Positions 45,455 through 57,286 of a DNA stretch of 64,000 nt are shown here, piece after piece. A model generated the notes under the pieces. It was not told the origin of the DNA. It searched no databases and saw nothing but the letters and a program-made list of their open reading frames with translations. The translations under genes and the position numbers were made by a program. The stretch's first letter is position 1; the number at the start of each line of letters is the position of its first letter. The stretch is from assembly GCF_019977755.1 (NCBI RefSeq), contig NZ_AP025144.1, positions 186,001 through 250,000 of the forward strand, read 5' to 3'. This stretch comes from Vibrio penaeicida (GTDB lineage Bacteria > Pseudomonadota > Gammaproteobacteria > Enterobacterales > Vibrionaceae).

Positions 45455-46416
45455 TGAAAGTAGATTCCGTAAAATACGGCATTGTAAAACAACTCGCCGA
45501 TGGAGAATTCCATTCAGGTGAAGCCCTTGGTGAGCAGTTTGGCGTTTCTAGAGCAGCAATAAGTAAACATATTAAAAGCATACAAGAGTTAGGGCTCGAT
45601 GTATTCAGTGTCCAAAGAAAAGGTTATCGATTACCTAGACCTCTTTCTTTACTCGATGAAGAAAAATTGGCCAGTTCTTCAGGTCGAATGTTAAAAGTGT
45701 TTCCTATCATCAATTCAACGAATCAATTCTTGTTGGATTGTGCCGGAGAGCTGAATCGTGGTGATGTGTGTTTGGCTGAATACCAGAGCCAAGGTCGAGG
45801 TCGACGCGGGAGAGAGTGGGTATCTCCTTTTGGAAGTAATTTGTATTTGTCGATGTATTGGCGATTAGATGCAGGAATTGCTGCGGCAATGGGGCTCAGT
45901 CTAGTAGTGGGCGTCGCAGTAGTTGAGGCTTTTGAATCTCTTGGTATTCAAGGTGTAAAGCTCAAATGGCCTAATGATCTGTACTATGAAGACAAAAAGC
46001 TAGCCGGCATTCTCGTTGAAATGTCTGGGCAGGCTGGAGCAGCTGCGCATCTAGTGATTGGTATGGGGTTAAATATTGCTATGCCAGACAAAACAGAAAA
46101 CATTACCCAGCCTTGGACTTCATTAGAGCAAATCTTACCTAATGAGAACATTGACAGAAATGCATTGGCTTTAGCTATTATTAACGCTTGGGAGCGATCT
46201 CTAGAAAGCTATGAACTCTATGGTATGGAAGGTTTCGTTGAACGATGGAATCGTTTAGATAATTATCTTGGAAGACCTATCAAATTGATACTAGGACCCA
46301 AAGAGCTATATGGAATAGCGAGAGGAATTGATGCGCAGGGCGGTATACTAATTGAAACAGACAAAGGCATTGAAACCTATATTGGGGGAGAAATTTCCCT
46401 GAGAGGAATTGAGTAA
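45454..46416 (+). CDS. birA: Biotin ligase and biotin operon repressor BirA
   Basis: Attaches biotin to acetyl-CoA carboxylase and represses biotin genes. N-terminal winged helix (SGEALGEQFGVSRAAISKHI, about residues 18-37), then the ligase core with GRGRRGREW near 112 and KWPNDLY near 170, and a C-terminal SH3-like domain. It overlaps murB by one base. Biotin synthesis in this window is also represented by bioH. Confidence 0.95.
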   Translation: MKVDSVKYGIVKQLADGEFHSGEALGEQFGVSRAAISKHIKSIQELGLDVFSVQRKGYRLPRPLSLLDEEKLASSSGRMLKVFPIINSTNQFLLDCAGELNRGDVCLAEYQSQGRGRRGREWVSPFGSNLYLSMYWRLDAGIAAAMGLSLVVGVAVVEAFESLGIQGVKLKWPNDLYYEDKKLAGILVEMSGQAGAAAHLVIGMGLNIAMPDKTENITQPWTSLEQILPNENIDRNALALAIINAWERSLESYELYGMEGFVERWNRLDNYLGRPIKLILGPKELYGIARGIDAQGGILIETDKGIETYIGGEISLRGIE

Positions 46417-46421
46417 CCGAG

Positions 46422-47345
46422 CTACTTTCTCAGCAGAACTTTTTCTACCATATGGTTTTGCCCTTTTTGCAAAATGAGCTGTGCGCGCTCACGTGTCGGT
46501 AAAATATTCTGCTGTAAATTCTTTCCATTTATGGTTTGCCAAATACTTTGAGCTTTCTCGAGAGCTTCGCTTTTGGTTAGTTTAGTGTAATGACCAAAAT
46601 AAGAACCTGGCTTCGTAAATGCTCCCTGTCGAAATTTCATAAATCGTTCGACATACCACGTTTGGATCATTTCTGGTTGTGCATCCACAAAGAGAGAGAA
46701 GTCTAAAAAATCTGAGATAAACACTCTATGAGGGTCATGTGGGTAATCCATACCGCTTTGGAGTACGTTTAACCCTTCGATAATCAAAACATCTGGTAAA
46801 TCAACGACTTTTTTATTCGATGTGATGTCATAAGTAAGATGTGAATAAACAGGCGCTTTTACATTTCTCTTGCATGCTTTTACATCCGAGACAAATTGAA
46901 CCAATTTTTTCATGTCGTAGGATTCTGGGAATCCTTTTTTTTTCATCAATCCGTTTTCGTTTAGCACCTTGTTAGGATATAAGAACCCGTCAGTAGTAAT
47001 GAGTTCTACTTTAGGATGATTTTCCCAACGAGAGAGCAGCGCTTTTAGCAATCGAGCAGTTGTACTTTTCCCTACTGCCACACTACCCGCAATGCCAATA
47101 ACAAAAGGTGGCGCGTGCTCTTTTTGATTTAAGAAGCGATGTAATACAGAATTTCGACTTTGCCTTGCTTCCACATACAAGTTTAACAATCGTGATAGAG
47201 GAAGGTAGATGTCTACGGCTTCTTTCATCGTGAGACTTTCATTGATGCCCTGGAGTTCTTTCAGATCCTCTTCTGACAACATCATAGGTACAGAGTCACG
47301 TAGCTCCGACCATTGTTGACGGTTAAAAGACATGTAAGGGCTCAT
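46422..47345 (-). CDS. coaA: Pantothenate kinase CoaA (type I)
   Basis: First step of coenzyme A synthesis. P-loop [15 protein letters not shown] near residue 84; YDITSNKK and IIEGLNVLQ follow as in E. coli CoaA. Length 307. It converges with birA, with only 5 nt between stop codons and no visible terminator. Confidence 0.95.
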   Translation of the reverse strand: MSPYMSFNRQQWSELRDSVPMMLSEEDLKELQGINESLTMKEAVDIYLPLSRLLNLYVEARQSRNSVLHRFLNQKEHAPPFVIGIAGSVAVGKSTTARLLKALLSRWENHPKVELITTDGFLYPNKVLNENGLMKKKGFPESYDMKKLVQFVSDVKACKRNVKAPVYSHLTYDITSNKKVVDLPDVLIIEGLNVLQSGMDYPHDPHRVFISDFLDFSLFVDAQPEMIQTWYVERFMKFRQGAFTKPGSYFGHYTKLTKSEALEKAQSIWQTINGKNLQQNILPTRERAQLILQKGQNHMVEKVLLRK

Positions 47346-47513
47346 AAAGTACTCAGATATCCATATAAATCAGGGAGAGTGACAATACACTATGCTACGT
47401 CACTTGCAAACGATTTGGACGCCAATTGTTGAGTATGAATCATGAAATCTTGATGGATTTGTGCGCAAATAACCCGAAGTTAAAGGAAATTTGTATTTTT
47501 TTTCAATTTTCTA

Positions 47514-47542
47514 TTGCAAGGTACAAAATCATTCAATAGAAT
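47514..47542 (+). promoter_or_regulatory. Promoter of the tRNA-tufB operon
   Basis: TTGCAA, 17-bp spacer, TAGAAT and a C-rich discriminator (TCGCCCC), 15 bp upstream of the first tRNA. Typical of stringently controlled stable RNA promoters. Confidence 0.75.
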
Positions 47543-47557
47543 TCGCCCCACTCGTGT

Positions 47558-47633
<76 letters not shown>

Positions 47634-47683
47634 CTTTTTCCCTCTGTGTAATAATAGAGAGCGAGAAAAAGTTTTAAAAATTT

Positions 47684-47768
<85 letters not shown>

Positions 47769-47804
47769 TATTCCTAAAGGAAATAGCTCACAGAGTTACG
47801 TGTT

Positions 47805-47879
<75 letters not shown>

Positions 47880-47892
47880 ACTCATTTAAAGT

Positions 47893-47968
47893 GCTGATAT
47901 AGCTCAGTCGGTAGAGCGCACCCTTGGTAAGGGTGAGGTCGGCGGTTCAAATCCGCCTATCAGCACCA
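47893..47968 (+). tRNA. tRNA-Thr (GGT)
   Basis: Anticodon GGT in CCTTGGTAAGG, encoded CCA (thrT position). Confidence 0.97.
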
Positions 47969-48064
47969 GCTCTTAGTAGTGACCTTCCTTTTTGTAATAC
48001 AATCACCATTATTTTGGTTGCGTGGTCTTAAAGCCACCTAAATCCGTACCTTGAGGGACACCCC

Positions 48065-49249
48065 ATGTCTAAAGAAAAATTTGAACGTACGAAACCGCAC
48101 GTAAACGTTGGTACTATCGGCCACGTTGACCACGGTAAAACAACTCTAACTGCTGCAATCTGTACTACTCTATCTAAAGTGTACGGCGGTGAAGCGAAAG
48201 ACTTCGCATCAATCGATAACGCTCCAGAAGAGCGTGAGCGCGGTATCACAATCGCAACTTCTCACGTTGAGTACGACACTCCAACTCGTCACTACGCACA
48301 CGTAGACTGCCCAGGACACGCCGATTATGTTAAAAACATGATCACAGGTGCTGCGCAAATGGACGGTGGTATCCTAGTTGTAGCTGCGACTGATGGCCCA
48401 ATGCCTCAAACTCGTGAGCACATCCTACTAGGCCGTCAGGTTGGTATCCCTTACATCATCGTATTCATGAACAAGTGTGACATGGTTGATGATGAAGAGC
48501 TTCTAGAGCTAGTAGAAATGGAAGTTCGTGAACTTCTTTCTGAGTACGAATTCCCAGGTGATGACCTACCAGTTATCCAAGGTTCAGCTCTTGGCGCTCT
48601 AAACGGCGAGAAGCAATGGGAAGACAAGATTGTAGAGCTTGCAGAAGCACTAGATTCTTACATCCCAGAGCCAGAGCGTGCTGTAGATCAGCCGTTCCTA
48701 CTACCAATCGAAGACGTGTTCTCTATCCAGGGTCGTGGTACGGTTGTAACGGGTCGTATCGAGCGTGGTATCCTAAACGTAGGTAACGACGTAGAAATCG
48801 TTGGTATCAAAGAAACAACAGTAACTACATGTACTGGTGTTGAGATGTTCCGTAAGCTTCTAGACGAAGGTCGTGCGGGCGAGAACGTTGGTGCACTTCT
48901 ACGTGGTACTAAGCGTGACGAAGTTGAACGTGGTCAAGTACTGGCTGCTCCGGGTTCAATCAACCCACACACTAAGTTTGAGTCAGAAGTATACGTTCTG
49001 TCTAAAGACGAAGGTGGTCGCCACACTCCATTCTTCAAAGGTTACCGCCCACAGTTCTACTTCCGTACTACGGACGTAACGGGTGACATCACTCTTCCTG
49101 AAGGCGTTGAAATGGTAATGCCTGGCGACAACGTACAAATGACAGTGACTCTAATTGCTCCAATTGCAATGGATGAAGGTCTACGTTTCGCAATCCGTGA
49201 AGGTGGTCGTACTGTAGGTGCTGGTGTTGTTGCGAAAATCTTTGAATAA
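48065..49249 (+). CDS. tufB: Elongation factor Tu
   Basis: GTPase that delivers aminoacyl-tRNA to the ribosome. G1 GHVDHGKT near residue 19, G3 DCPGHADYV near 81, G4 NKCDMVDD near 136. Length 394 is standard. Very strong codon bias, including the Vibrio preference for CTA leucine. It follows four tRNAs in one transcription unit, as in E. coli, so the locus is the tufB type; a second tuf gene usually lies in the str operon elsewhere. SD GAGGGA. Confidence 0.97.
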   Translation: MSKEKFERTKPHVNVGTIGHVDHGKTTLTAAICTTLSKVYGGEAKDFASIDNAPEERERGITIATSHVEYDTPTRHYAHVDCPGHADYVKNMITGAAQMDGGILVVAATDGPMPQTREHILLGRQVGIPYIIVFMNKCDMVDDEELLELVEMEVRELLSEYEFPGDDLPVIQGSALGALNGEKQWEDKIVELAEALDSYIPEPERAVDQPFLLPIEDVFSIQGRGTVVTGRIERGILNVGNDVEIVGIKETTVTTCTGVEMFRKLLDEGRAGENVGALLRGTKRDEVERGQVLAAPGSINPHTKFESEVYVLSKDEGGRHTPFFKGYRPQFYFRTTDVTGDITLPEGVEMVMPGDNVQMTVTLIAPIAMDEGLRFAIREGGRTVGAGVVAKIFE

Positions 49250-49268
49250 GATTTGACGAACAACTAGT

Positions 49269-49296
49269 AAAAAGGGCATCATTTGATGCCCTTTTT
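49269..49296 (+). terminator. Terminator after tufB
   Basis: AAAAAGGGCATC, ATTT, GATGCCCTTTTT. It separates tufB from secE-nusG. Confidence 0.92.
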
Positions 49297-49473
49297 CTGC
49301 GCTATAAAAAGAGATGAATGACAAGGTTTGTCATTTTCTGCTCAAAGCAAAGAATTTTGTGAAAAAGATCTCATTTTTTTCATGGTATGCGTTGGGTTCC
49401 AATGCGATGGAATGTGCCCTGCAACAGCGGGGTTGTTGTCGTCTATATTTAAGACTTGTCACAGGTTGGTTTT

Positions 49474-49875
49474 ATGAAAGCAAATGCTGAAACTCCTGAT
49501 AGCTCAAATGCAGCAGATACATTAAAGTGGATTGTCGCTGTTATTCTGCTTGCCGCTGCTGTTGTTGGAAACGCTCTTCTTGGTGGTGGTGAAGAGTTTA
49601 CATTGTATGAGCTGAACGTAGTATTCCGTGCAGCAGGTGCAGTAGCACTCGTCGGTGCTGCATTGGCTGTTATCGCTACAACGGGTAAAGGTAAAGCAGC
49701 AATCACTTTTGCAAATGAAGCAAAAGTTGAAGTTCGCAAGGTAGTTTGGCCAACTCGCCAAGAAACCATGCAAACAACATTGATTGTATTAGCAGTTAGT
49801 ATAGTTATGGCTTTAGCGCTTTGGGGAATCGACGGCATTATGGTTCGTTTGGTTGCTCTAGCGACTGGAGTTTGA
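49474..49875 (+). CDS. secE: Preprotein translocase subunit SecE
   Basis: Essential stabiliser of SecY in the membrane channel. Three membrane helices (about residues 20-38, 48-66 and 105-125) with the conserved cytoplasmic VRKVVWPTRQET before the last. I use the ATG at 49474 (133 residues); a TTG 18 nt upstream is in frame but gives a non-conserved start. nusG follows 12 nt later. Confidence 0.95.
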   Translation: MKANAETPDSSNAADTLKWIVAVILLAAAVVGNALLGGGEEFTLYELNVVFRAAGAVALVGAALAVIATTGKGKAAITFANEAKVEVRKVVWPTRQETMQTTLIVLAVSIVMALALWGIDGIMVRLVALATGV

Positions 49876-49887
49876 GGGTTTTAATAC

Positions 49888-50436
49888 ATGAGTGAAGCTC
49901 CTAAAAAACGCTGGTATGTGGTTCAAGCCTTCTCTGGATATGAAGGTCGTGTTGCACAATCTCTTCGCGAGCACATTAAGATGCACGATATGGAAGAACT
50001 TTTTGGTGAAGTTCTTGTTCCAACAGAAGAAGTTGTGGAAATGCGTGCAGGTCAACGCCGTAAGAGTGAGCGTAAGTTCTTCCCAGGCTATGTCCTAGTT
50101 CAGATGATCATGAATGATGAATCATGGCACTTAGTGCGCAGTGTGCCGCGTGTCATGGGCTTCATTGGTGGTACCTCTGATCGTCCTGCTCCAATTTCTG
50201 ATAAAGAAGCGGATGCAATTCTAAACCGTCTTGAGAAAGCAAGCGAAGCTCCTCGTCCTAAGACGATGTTTGAGGCTGGTGAAGTGGTTCGTGTTAACGA
50301 AGGACCATTTGCTGACTTTAACGGAACGGTTGAAGAAGTGGATTACGAGAAAAGCCGTATTAAAGTGTCTGTATCGATCTTTGGTCGTGCAACACCGGTT
50401 GAACTCGAGTTTGGTCAAGTCGATAAGCTTGACTAA
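49888..50436 (+). CDS. nusG: Transcription elongation factor NusG
   Basis: Links RNA polymerase with Rho or ribosomes, and joins rRNA antitermination complexes on boxA sites like those in this window. NGN domain about residues 1-120 ([21 protein letters not shown]) and KOW domain with [16 protein letters not shown] near 131. Length 182. Operon with secE. Confidence 0.97.
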   Translation: MSEAPKKRWYVVQAFSGYEGRVAQSLREHIKMHDMEELFGEVLVPTEEVVEMRAGQRRKSERKFFPGYVLVQMIMNDESWHLVRSVPRVMGFIGGTSDRPAPISDKEADAILNRLEKASEAPRPKTMFEAGEVVRVNEGPFADFNGTVEEVDYEKSRIKVSVSIFGRATPVELEFGQVDKLD

Positions 50437-50455
50437 AAAAACACCTATTATAGGG

Positions 50456-50500
50456 TTGTTAAAGGCGCGGATTATGATTATAATTTCGCGCCTTTTTACT
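50456..50500 (+). promoter_or_regulatory. rplK promoter overlapping the nusG terminator
   Basis: Promoter TTGTTA (50456-50461), 17-bp spacer, TATAAT (50479-50484). The same DNA forms a hairpin, GGCGCG at 50464-50469 with CGCGCC following the -10, then TTTTT, so it can end the nusG transcript. The -10 plus discriminator TATAATTTCGCGCC recurs at the rplJ promoter. Confidence 0.7.
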
Positions 50501-50580
50501 TCGAAGGAAGTAGAAAGGTTTTTATCTAACGGGGAGCTTACCAACAGGTTGGCGCTTGAACCCAAAATTTAGGAAATATC

Positions 50581-51009
50581 ATGGCTAAGAAAGTTGAAGC
50601 TTATATCAAGCTGCAAGTTGCAGCGGGTATGGCAAACCCAAGTCCACCGGTTGGTCCTGCACTAGGTCAGCATGGTGTGAACATCATGGAATTCTGTAAA
50701 GCGTTTAACGCAAAAACAGAATCTGTAGAGAAAGGTCTACCGATCCCAGTTGTTATCGCAGTATACAACGACCGTTCTTTCACTTTTGAAACAAAGACTC
50801 CACCAGCAGCAGTTCTTCTTAAGAAAGCAGCGGGTGTTAAGTCGGGTTCTGGTCGTCCAAACACTGAAAAAGTGGGTACAGTTACTGACGCTCAACTTCA
50901 AGAGATCGCAGAAACTAAAGCTGCAGACATGACAGGTGCTGACATCGAAGCGATGAAGCGTTCTATCGCAGGTACTGCTCGTTCAATGGGCCTAGTGGTA
51001 GAGGGTTAA
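50581..51009 (+). CDS. rplK: Ribosomal protein L11
   Basis: Part of the GTPase-associated centre with L10 and L7/L12; needed for RelA sensing of uncharged tRNA. N-terminal [21 protein letters not shown] proline hinge and C-terminal RNA-binding domain with GTARSMG near the end. Length 142 is standard. rplA follows four bases after the stop. Confidence 0.98.
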   Translation: MAKKVEAYIKLQVAAGMANPSPPVGPALGQHGVNIMEFCKAFNAKTESVEKGLPIPVVIAVYNDRSFTFETKTPPAAVLLKKAAGVKSGSGRPNTEKVGTVTDAQLQEIAETKAADMTGADIEAMKRSIAGTARSMGLVVEG

Positions 51010-51013
51010 TATT

Positions 51014-51718
51014 ATGGCAAAACTTACTAAGCGTATGCGCGTAATCCGCGAAAAAGTTGACGTAACTAAAGAATACGAAATCAACGAAGCTGTTGCACTT
51101 CTTCAAGAACTGGCAACTGCTAAATTTGTTGAGTCTGTAGATGTTGCTGTTAACCTAGGCATCGATGCACGTAAATCTGATCAGAACGTACGTGGTGCAA
51201 CTGTACTACCTCACGGTACTGGTCGTGAAATCCGCGTTGCAGTGTTCACTCAAGGTGCAAATGCTGAAGCAGCTAAAGAAGCTGGCGCAGATATCGTAGG
51301 TATGGAAGATCTTGCTGAGCAAGTGAAGAAAGGCGAAATGAACTTCGACGTAGTTGTTGCTTCTCCTGATGCAATGCGTGTTGTTGGTCAACTAGGTACT
51401 ATCCTAGGTCCTCGCGGTCTAATGCCAAACCCTAAAGTTGGTACTGTAACTCCTAACGTTGCTGAAGCAGTTAAAAATGCTAAAGCTGGTCAGGTTCGTT
51501 ACCGTAACGACAAGAACGGCATCATCCACACGACTATCGGTAAAGCTAACTTCTCAGCTGAGCAACTTCAAGAGAACCTAGAGTCTCTTCTTATTGCTCT
51601 TAAGAAAGCTAAGCCATCTTCAGCGAAAGGTACTTTCCTGAAGAAAATCAGCATCTCTACTACAATGGGTGCTGGCGTTTCAGTTGATCAGGCAAGCCTG
51701 AACACTCAAACAGCATAA
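51014..51718 (+). CDS. rplA: Ribosomal protein L1
   Basis: L1 stalk protein and translational repressor of its own rplKA mRNA in related bacteria. Conserved [15 protein letters not shown] near residue 130. Length 234. Four-base gap after rplK supports coupled translation. Confidence 0.98.
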   Translation: MAKLTKRMRVIREKVDVTKEYEINEAVALLQELATAKFVESVDVAVNLGIDARKSDQNVRGATVLPHGTGREIRVAVFTQGANAEAAKEAGADIVGMEDLAEQVKKGEMNFDVVVASPDAMRVVGQLGTILGPRGLMPNPKVGTVTPNVAEAVKNAKAGQVRYRNDKNGIIHTTIGKANFSAEQLQENLESLLIALKKAKPSSAKGTFLKKISISTTMGAGVSVDQASLNTQTA

Positions 51719-51723
51719 TAAAT

Positions 51724-51751
51724 TTGATTAGGCGTGAAATTTATGTATAAT
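51724..51751 (+). promoter_or_regulatory. rplJ promoter
   Basis: TTGATT, 16-bp spacer, TATAAT, then TTCGCGCC. The flanks TTAGGCG and CGCGCCTAA form a hairpin around the -10, without a T-tract. It matches the rplK promoter from the -10 on. Confidence 0.7.
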
Positions 51752-51983
51752 TTCGCGCCTAATATTTGTGGTTGGGGCTAAGTTTTTCTTTCGAGAAGAC
51801 TAAGTCTCCGTCCAAGACCGTAGGCGTTTGCATTAGCAGACTTAATCAAACCTACGTAGACGGTGTCCGAACCTAAAGAAAGCTGACTTTTTAATAGATA
51901 GCCTTTCTTCTGGAACTGCACCGTTTTAACTCTCACGTCATTTTGATGTGAGTGGTGTAACGACAACCAGGAGTAAATCCAAG
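51752..51983 (+). promoter_or_regulatory. Ribosomal protein L10 leader
   Basis: Long structured 5' region before rplJ, where L10-L12 binds to repress its own operon in E. coli. The stem CGTAGG (51819-51824) with CCTACG (51851-51856) and the flanking CCGTCC and ACGGTGTCC segments fit that leader. No gene is seen in it. Confidence 0.7.
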
Positions 51984-52475
51984 ATGGCTTTAAACCTTCA
52001 AGACAAACAAGCAATTGTTGCTGAAGTCAACGAAGCTGCCAGTGGTGCACTTTCTGCAGTTGTAGCTGACTCTCGTGGCGTTAACGTTGGCGCAATGACT
52101 TCTCTACGTAAACAAGCTCGTGAAGCGGGTGTTTACATGAAAGTCGTGCGTAACACGCTAGCACGTCGTGCGGTTCAGGGTACTGACTATGAGTGTCTTG
52201 TAGACACTTTCACTGGTCCTACTCTAATCGCGTTCTCTAACGAGCACCCAGGTGCTGCGGCGCGTCTTTTTAAAGACTTCGCAAAAGAGAACTCTGACTT
52301 CGAGATTAAAGCTGCTGCATTTGAAGGCGCAGTAACTGACGCTGAAGTACTAGCAACACTACCAACTTACGACGAAGCAATTGCACGCTTAATGATGTGC
52401 ATGAAAGAAGCTTCTGCTGGCAAGCTGGTACGTACTATCGCTGCTATCCGCGATCAAAAAGAAGAAGCAGCTTAA
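51984..52475 (+). CDS. rplJ: Ribosomal protein L10
   Basis: Stalk base that holds the L7/L12 dimers. I use the ATG at 51984 ([20 protein letters not shown]), giving 163 residues; an upstream in-frame GTG at 51948 adds non-conserved residues within the leader. Confidence 0.97.
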   Translation: MALNLQDKQAIVAEVNEAASGALSAVVADSRGVNVGAMTSLRKQAREAGVYMKVVRNTLARRAVQGTDYECLVDTFTGPTLIAFSNEHPGAAARLFKDFAKENSDFEIKAAAFEGAVTDAEVLATLPTYDEAIARLMMCMKEASAGKLVRTIAAIRDQKEEAA

Positions 52476-52532
52476 GGCTTGCTTTTTACTGGTTGCAAAA
52501 TAAACTTATTGTTGACTTAAAAGAGAATTGTT

Positions 52533-52901
52533 ATGTCTATTACTAACGAGCAAATCCTAGACGCAGTTGCAGAAATGTCTGTAATGCAAGTTGTTGAGCT
52601 TATCGAAGCTATGGAAGAAAAATTCGGCGTTACTGCTGCAGCTGCTGTTGTAGCTGGCGGTGCTGCTGGTGGCGAAGCTGCTGCTGAGCAAACTGAATTT
52701 GACGTAATCCTAACTGCTGTTGGCGGTAACAAAGTTGCTGTAATCAAAGCAGTACGTGGTGCTACAGGTCTAGGTCTTAAAGAAGCTAAAGGTCTAGTTG
52801 ACGGCGCTCCAGCACCTCTGAAAGAAGGTGTTGACAAAGCTGAAGCTGATGCTCTTAAAGCACAACTAGAAGAAGCTGGTGCTTCTGTTGAAGTTAAGTA
52901 A
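52533..52901 (+). CDS. rplL: Ribosomal protein L7/L12
   Basis: Flexible stalk protein that recruits translation factors, present in several copies per ribosome. N-terminal dimer domain, Ala/Gly hinge (about 36-52) and C-terminal domain with [15 protein letters not shown] near 79-93. Length 122. Confidence 0.98.
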   Translation: MSITNEQILDAVAEMSVMQVVELIEAMEEKFGVTAAAAVVAGGAAGGEAAAEQTEFDVILTAVGGNKVAVIKAVRGATGLGLKEAKGLVDGAPAPLKEGVDKAEADALKAQLEEAGASVEVK

Positions 52902-52933
52902 TTATTACTTAATTTCTTAGCCGACAGGCTAAT

Positions 52934-52964
52934 GGCTGGTGGTTTATTGACCACCGGCCTTTTT
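52934..52964 (+). terminator. Attenuator between rplL and rpoB
   Basis: GGCTGGTGG and CCACCGGCC (one T-G pair) around an 8-base loop, then TTTTT. In E. coli a partial terminator here lowers rpoBC relative to rplJL. Confidence 0.88.
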
Positions 52965-53150
52965 GCGCTGTAGGGTATAGGCGAATTTTCCTGCTGTTTA
53001 AGCGCCTTTATCCATGCAAAAAAACGAGTCAGCAACCTTGCTAATTCGTTCTACAGTAAACAGTTGTTTAGTCACTGTCCCTTACCCCTCCTTAAGTAAC
53101 TAGGAACGGGCGGACAGTTTGGGTCACTTATCAGCGAGCTGAGGAACCCC

Positions 53151-56100
53151 ATGGTTTACTCTTATACCGAGAAAAAGCGCATCCGTAAGGACTTTGGTAC
53201 TCGTCCACAAGTTTTGGACATTCCATACCTGCTATCGATCCAGCTCGATTCGTTCGACAAATTTATCGAACAGGATCCTGAAGGACAATACGGTCTTGAA
53301 GCTGCTTTTCGTTCTGTGTTTCCAATTCAGAGCTACAACGGCAATTCTGAGCTGCAATACGTTAGCTACCGTCTTGGTGAGCCAGTTTTTGATGTTAAAG
53401 AATGTCAAATTCGCGGCGTCACTTACTCAAAGCCACTACGCGTAAAACTACGCCTAGTTGTTTTTGATAAAGATGCGCCAGCAGGTACTGTAAAAGACAT
53501 TAAAGAACAAGAAGTCTACATGGGTGAAATTCCACTCATGACAGACAATGGTACCTTCGTAATTAATGGTACCGAGAGGGTTATCGTATCCCAGCTGCAC
53601 CGAAGCCCAGGCGTGTTCTTCGACAGCGATAAGGGTAAGACCCACTCATCAGGTAAAGTTTTATACAACGCACGTGTTATCCCTTACCGTGGCTCATGGT
53701 TAGACTTTGAGTTCGATCCTAAGGATAACTTGTACGTACGTATCGACCGTCGTCGTAAGCTACCTGCTTCAATCATCCTTCGTGCACTGAGTAAAACGAC
53801 TGAAGAAATCTTAGATATCTTCTTCGAGAAAGTGAATTTCGAAGTGAAAGACCAAACTCTTCTTATGGAGTTGGTTCCTGATCGTCTACGTGGTGAAACT
53901 GCATCATTTGACATTGAAGCGAACGGTAAAACTTATGTCGAGACTGGTCGCCGTGTGACTGCACGTCACATTCGTCAGCTAGAAAAAGACGGCGTTGATT
54001 ACATCGAAGTTCCTATCGAGTACATCGTAGGTAAAGTATCTTCGAATGATTACATCAACGAAGCCACTGGCGAAATTATTGTTGGTGCAAACCAAGAGAT
54101 TAGCCTAGAAGCATTGGCTAACTTGTCTCAAGCTGGTCACAAGAAGCTTGAAGTGCTGTTTACAAACGACCTAGACCACGGTCCGTTCATGTCAGATACA
54201 TTGCGTATCGACAGCACAACTGATCGCATCTCTGCATTGGTAGAAATCTACCGCATGATGCGCCCGGGTGAGCCACCGACAAAAGAAGCAGCAGAAGCGC
54301 TATTCGAAAGCCTATTCTTTGCTGAGGAACGTTACGACCTATCTACTGTTGGTCGTATGAAGTTCAACAGTTCTATTGAGCGCGAAGACGCTCTAGAGCA
54401 AGGCACACTTGATGAAGTTGATATCATCGAAGTGATGAAGAAGCTTATCGCGATCCGTAACGGTAAAGGCGAAGTGGACGATATCGACCACCTTGGCAAC
54501 CGTCGTATTCGTAGCGTAGGCGAAATGGCAGAAAACCAATTCCGTGTTGGTCTAGTACGTGTAGAGCGTGCGGTTAAAGAGCGTCTAAGTCTAGGCGACC
54601 TTGATGCGATCATGCCTCAAGACCTAATCAACGCGAAGCCAATTTCTGCGGCAGTTAAAGAATTCTTTGGTTCTTCACAGCTTTCACAGTTTATGGATCA
54701 GAACAACCCTCTTTCAGAAGTCACGCACAAGCGTCGTATTTCTGCATTGGGTCCTGGTGGCTTGACTCGTGAACGTGCTGGCTTCGAAGTACGAGACGTA
54801 CACGTAACTCACTACGGTCGTCTATGTCCTATCGAAACGCCTGAAGGTCCAAACATCGGTCTAATCAACTCTCTATCTGCGTTTGCGCGTTGTAACGAGT
54901 ACGGTTTCCTAGAAACTCCGTACCGTCGCGTAGTAGATGGGATTGTTACCGATGAAGTAGATTACCTATCTGCTATTCAAGAAGGTCAATTCATCATCGC
55001 TCAGGCTAACTCTGGTCTAACAGAGGAAGGCACATTCGTAGAAGAATTGGTTACAGCTCGTCAAAAAGGTGAATCTGGTCTGCACCCACGTGATCAAGTT
55101 GATTACATGGACGTTGCGACAAACCAGGTTGTATCTGTGGCAGCATCGCTTATCCCATTCCTAGAGCACGATGATGCAAACCGTGCCTTGATGGGTGCGA
55201 ACATGCAACGTCAGGCCGTTCCGACTCTACGTGCTGATAAGCCTCTTGTTGGTACTGGTATCGAGCGTAACGTAGCCGTTGACTCCGGTGTAACAGCAGT
55301 TGCTAAGCGCGGCGGTGTTATCCAGTCGGTTGACGCATCACGCATCGTTGTGAAAGTAAATGAAGATGAGCTGGTTCCTGGGGAAGCAGGTATCGACATT
55401 TACAACCTGACTAAGTACACGCGTTCTAACCAGAACACATGTATCAACCAGCGTCCAACTGTACTACCGGGTGAGCCAGTAGCACGTGGTGACGTTCTTG
55501 CTGACGGTCCTTCAACTGACCTTGGTGAGCTGGCACTTGGTCAGAACATGCGTATCGCGTTCATGCCTTGGAACGGTTACAACTTTGAGGATTCCATCCT
55601 TGTTTCTGAGCGTGTTGTTCAGGAAGACCGTTTCACGACTATTCACATTCAAGAACTTTCTTGTGTGGCGCGTGATACTAAGCTTGGCTCTGAAGAGATC
55701 ACAGCTGATATTCCAAACGTAGGTGAATCTGCTCTGTCTAAACTAGACGAGTCAGGTATCGTTTACATCGGTGCTGAAGTTAAGGGTGGAGACATCCTAG
55801 TTGGTAAAGTAACGCCTAAAGGTGAAACTCAGCTAACGCCAGAAGAGAAACTACTACGTGCAATCTTCGGTGAAAAAGCATCTGACGTTAAAGATACATC
55901 ACTGCGTGTACCAAACTCTGTTTCCGGTACCATCATCGACGTTCAAGTCTTCACTCGCGATGGCGTAGAGAAAGACAAGCGTGCGCTTGAAATCGAACAA
56001 ATGCAGCTTAAAGAAGCGAAGAAAGATTTGACTGAAGAATTCCAGATTCTGGAAGGCGGTCTTCTTGCTCGTGTTAAAGCAGTATTGATTTCTGGTGGTT

Positions 56101-57179
56101 ACTCTGAAGCGAAGCTAGACACAATCGATCGTAAGAAATGGCTTGAGCAGTCTCTTGATGATGAAAATCTTCAAGCGCAGCTAGAGCAACTTGCTGAGCA
56201 GTGGGACGAGCTGAAAGCAGACTTCGATAAGAAGTTTGAAACTAAGCGTCGTAAAATCACTCAAGGTGATGACCTAGCACCTGGCGTTCTTAAGATTGTT
56301 AAGGTTTACCTAGCCGTTAAACGTCGTATTCAGCCTGGTGATAAGATGGCTGGTCGTCACGGTAACAAGGGTGTTATCTCTAAGATCAACCCTGTTGAAG
56401 ACATGCCTTACGATGAAAGAGGCGAGCCTGTAGACATCGTGCTTAACCCGCTGGGTGTACCGTCTCGTATGAACATCGGTCAGATCCTTGAAGTTCATAT
56501 GGGCCTTGCTGCGAAAGGTATTGGCGACAAGATCAACCAGATGCTGAAAGAACAGCAAGAACTGCATAAGTTCCGTAACTTCCTACAAGAAGTATACGAT
56601 CTGGGTGATACGCGTCAGAAAGTCGATGTTGCAGCACTAAGCGATGAAGAAGTACGTACCTTGATACAGAACCTTCGAGGTGGTCTGCCAATCGCAACTC
56701 CAATCTTCGATGGTGCTCCAGAAGCATCGATCAAAGAGCTATTGAAGTTGGGTGACCTGCCTGAATCTGGTCAGCTACGTCTGTTTGATGGTCGTACTGG
56801 TGATGAGTTTGAGCGTCCTGTAACTGTAGGTTACATGTACATGCTGAAACTGAACCACTTGGTTGATGACAAGATGCACGCACGTTCAACCGGTTCTTAC
56901 AGCCTAGTAACTCAGCAACCACTTGGTGGTAAAGCTCAGTTCGGTGGCCAGCGTTTCGGTGAGATGGAAGTATGGGCACTTGAAGCATACGGTGCTGCTT
57001 ACACTCTACAAGAAATGCTAACGGTGAAATCGGATGATGTGAATGGTCGTACTAAGATGTATAAGAACATCGTAGACGGCAACCACAGCATGGAACCTGG
57101 TATGCCAGAATCGTTCAACGTATTGTTGAAAGAGATTCGCTCACTGGGTATCAACATCGAGCTAGAAGACGAAGAGTAA
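53151..57179 (+). CDS. rpoB: RNA polymerase beta subunit
   Basis: Catalytic beta subunit, 1342 residues as in E. coli. The rifampicin region [16 protein letters not shown] followed by [13 protein letters not shown] is wild type at the positions commonly mutated in resistance, so rifampicin sensitivity is expected. Other marks: [21 protein letters not shown], and the C-terminal [27 protein letters not shown]. Confidence 0.98.
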   Translation: MVYSYTEKKRIRKDFGTRPQVLDIPYLLSIQLDSFDKFIEQDPEGQYGLEAAFRSVFPIQSYNGNSELQYVSYRLGEPVFDVKECQIRGVTYSKPLRVKLRLVVFDKDAPAGTVKDIKEQEVYMGEIPLMTDNGTFVINGTERVIVSQLHRSPGVFFDSDKGKTHSSGKVLYNARVIPYRGSWLDFEFDPKDNLYVRIDRRRKLPASIILRALSKTTEEILDIFFEKVNFEVKDQTLLMELVPDRLRGETASFDIEANGKTYVETGRRVTARHIRQLEKDGVDYIEVPIEYIVGKVSSNDYINEATGEIIVGANQEISLEALANLSQAGHKKLEVLFTNDLDHGPFMSDTLRIDSTTDRISALVEIYRMMRPGEPPTKEAAEALFESLFFAEERYDLSTVGRMKFNSSIEREDALEQGTLDEVDIIEVMKKLIAIRNGKGEVDDIDHLGNRRIRSVGEMAENQFRVGLVRVERAVKERLSLGDLDAIMPQDLINAKPISAAVKEFFGSSQLSQFMDQNNPLSEVTHKRRISALGPGGLTRERAGFEVRDVHVTHYGRLCPIETPEGPNIGLINSLSAFARCNEYGFLETPYRRVVDGIVTDEVDYLSAIQEGQFIIAQANSGLTEEGTFVEELVTARQKGESGLHPRDQVDYMDVATNQVVSVAASLIPFLEHDDANRALMGANMQRQAVPTLRADKPLVGTGIERNVAVDSGVTAVAKRGGVIQSVDASRIVVKVNEDELVPGEAGIDIYNLTKYTRSNQNTCINQRPTVLPGEPVARGDVLADGPSTDLGELALGQNMRIAFMPWNGYNFEDSILVSERVVQEDRFTTIHIQELSCVARDTKLGSEEITADIPNVGESALSKLDESGIVYIGAEVKGGDILVGKVTPKGETQLTPEEKLLRAIFGEKASDVKDTSLRVPNSVSGTIIDVQVFTRDGVEKDKRALEIEQMQLKEAKKDLTEEFQILEGGLLARVKAVLISGGYSEAKLDTIDRKKWLEQSLDDENLQAQLEQLAEQWDELKADFDKKFETKRRKITQGDDLAPGVLKIVKVYLAVKRRIQPGDKMAGRHGNKGVISKINPVEDMPYDERGEPVDIVLNPLGVPSRMNIGQILEVHMGLAAKGIGDKINQMLKEQQELHKFRNFLQEVYDLGDTRQKVDVAALSDEEVRTLIQNLRGGLPIATPIFDGAPEASIKELLKLGDLPESGQLRLFDGRTGDEFERPVTVGYMYMLKLNHLVDDKMHARSTGSYSLVTQQPLGGKAQFGGQRFGEMEVWALEAYGAAYTLQEMLTVKSDDVNGRTKMYKNIVDGNHSMEPGMPESFNVLLKEIRSLGINIELEDEE

Positions 57180-57187
57180 TCTTTTTC

Positions 57188-57261
57188 CCTCTTAATGAAT
57201 CATTAAGAGGTAAGGAAAGCGATTATTTGGTAGAAGGTGCTCACTTTAGCGGGTGAGCTCC
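57188..57261 (+). other. Two hairpins in the rpoB-rpoC intergenic region
   Basis: Hairpin 1: CCTCTTAAT/ATTAAGAGG (9 bp, loop GAATC, 57188-57210). Hairpin 2: GGTGCTCAC with GTGAGCTCC (8 of 9 pairs, 57236-57261). Neither has a T-tract. They may be RNase processing or stability elements. Confidence 0.65.
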
Positions 57262-57286
57262 TTTTAACTCCTTACAGGAGCTGATT

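Noticed and set aside
49297..49473. Possible tRNA or small RNA between tufB and secE
   Set aside because: I could not fold a cloverleaf, and no terminator follows; treated as the secE promoter region.
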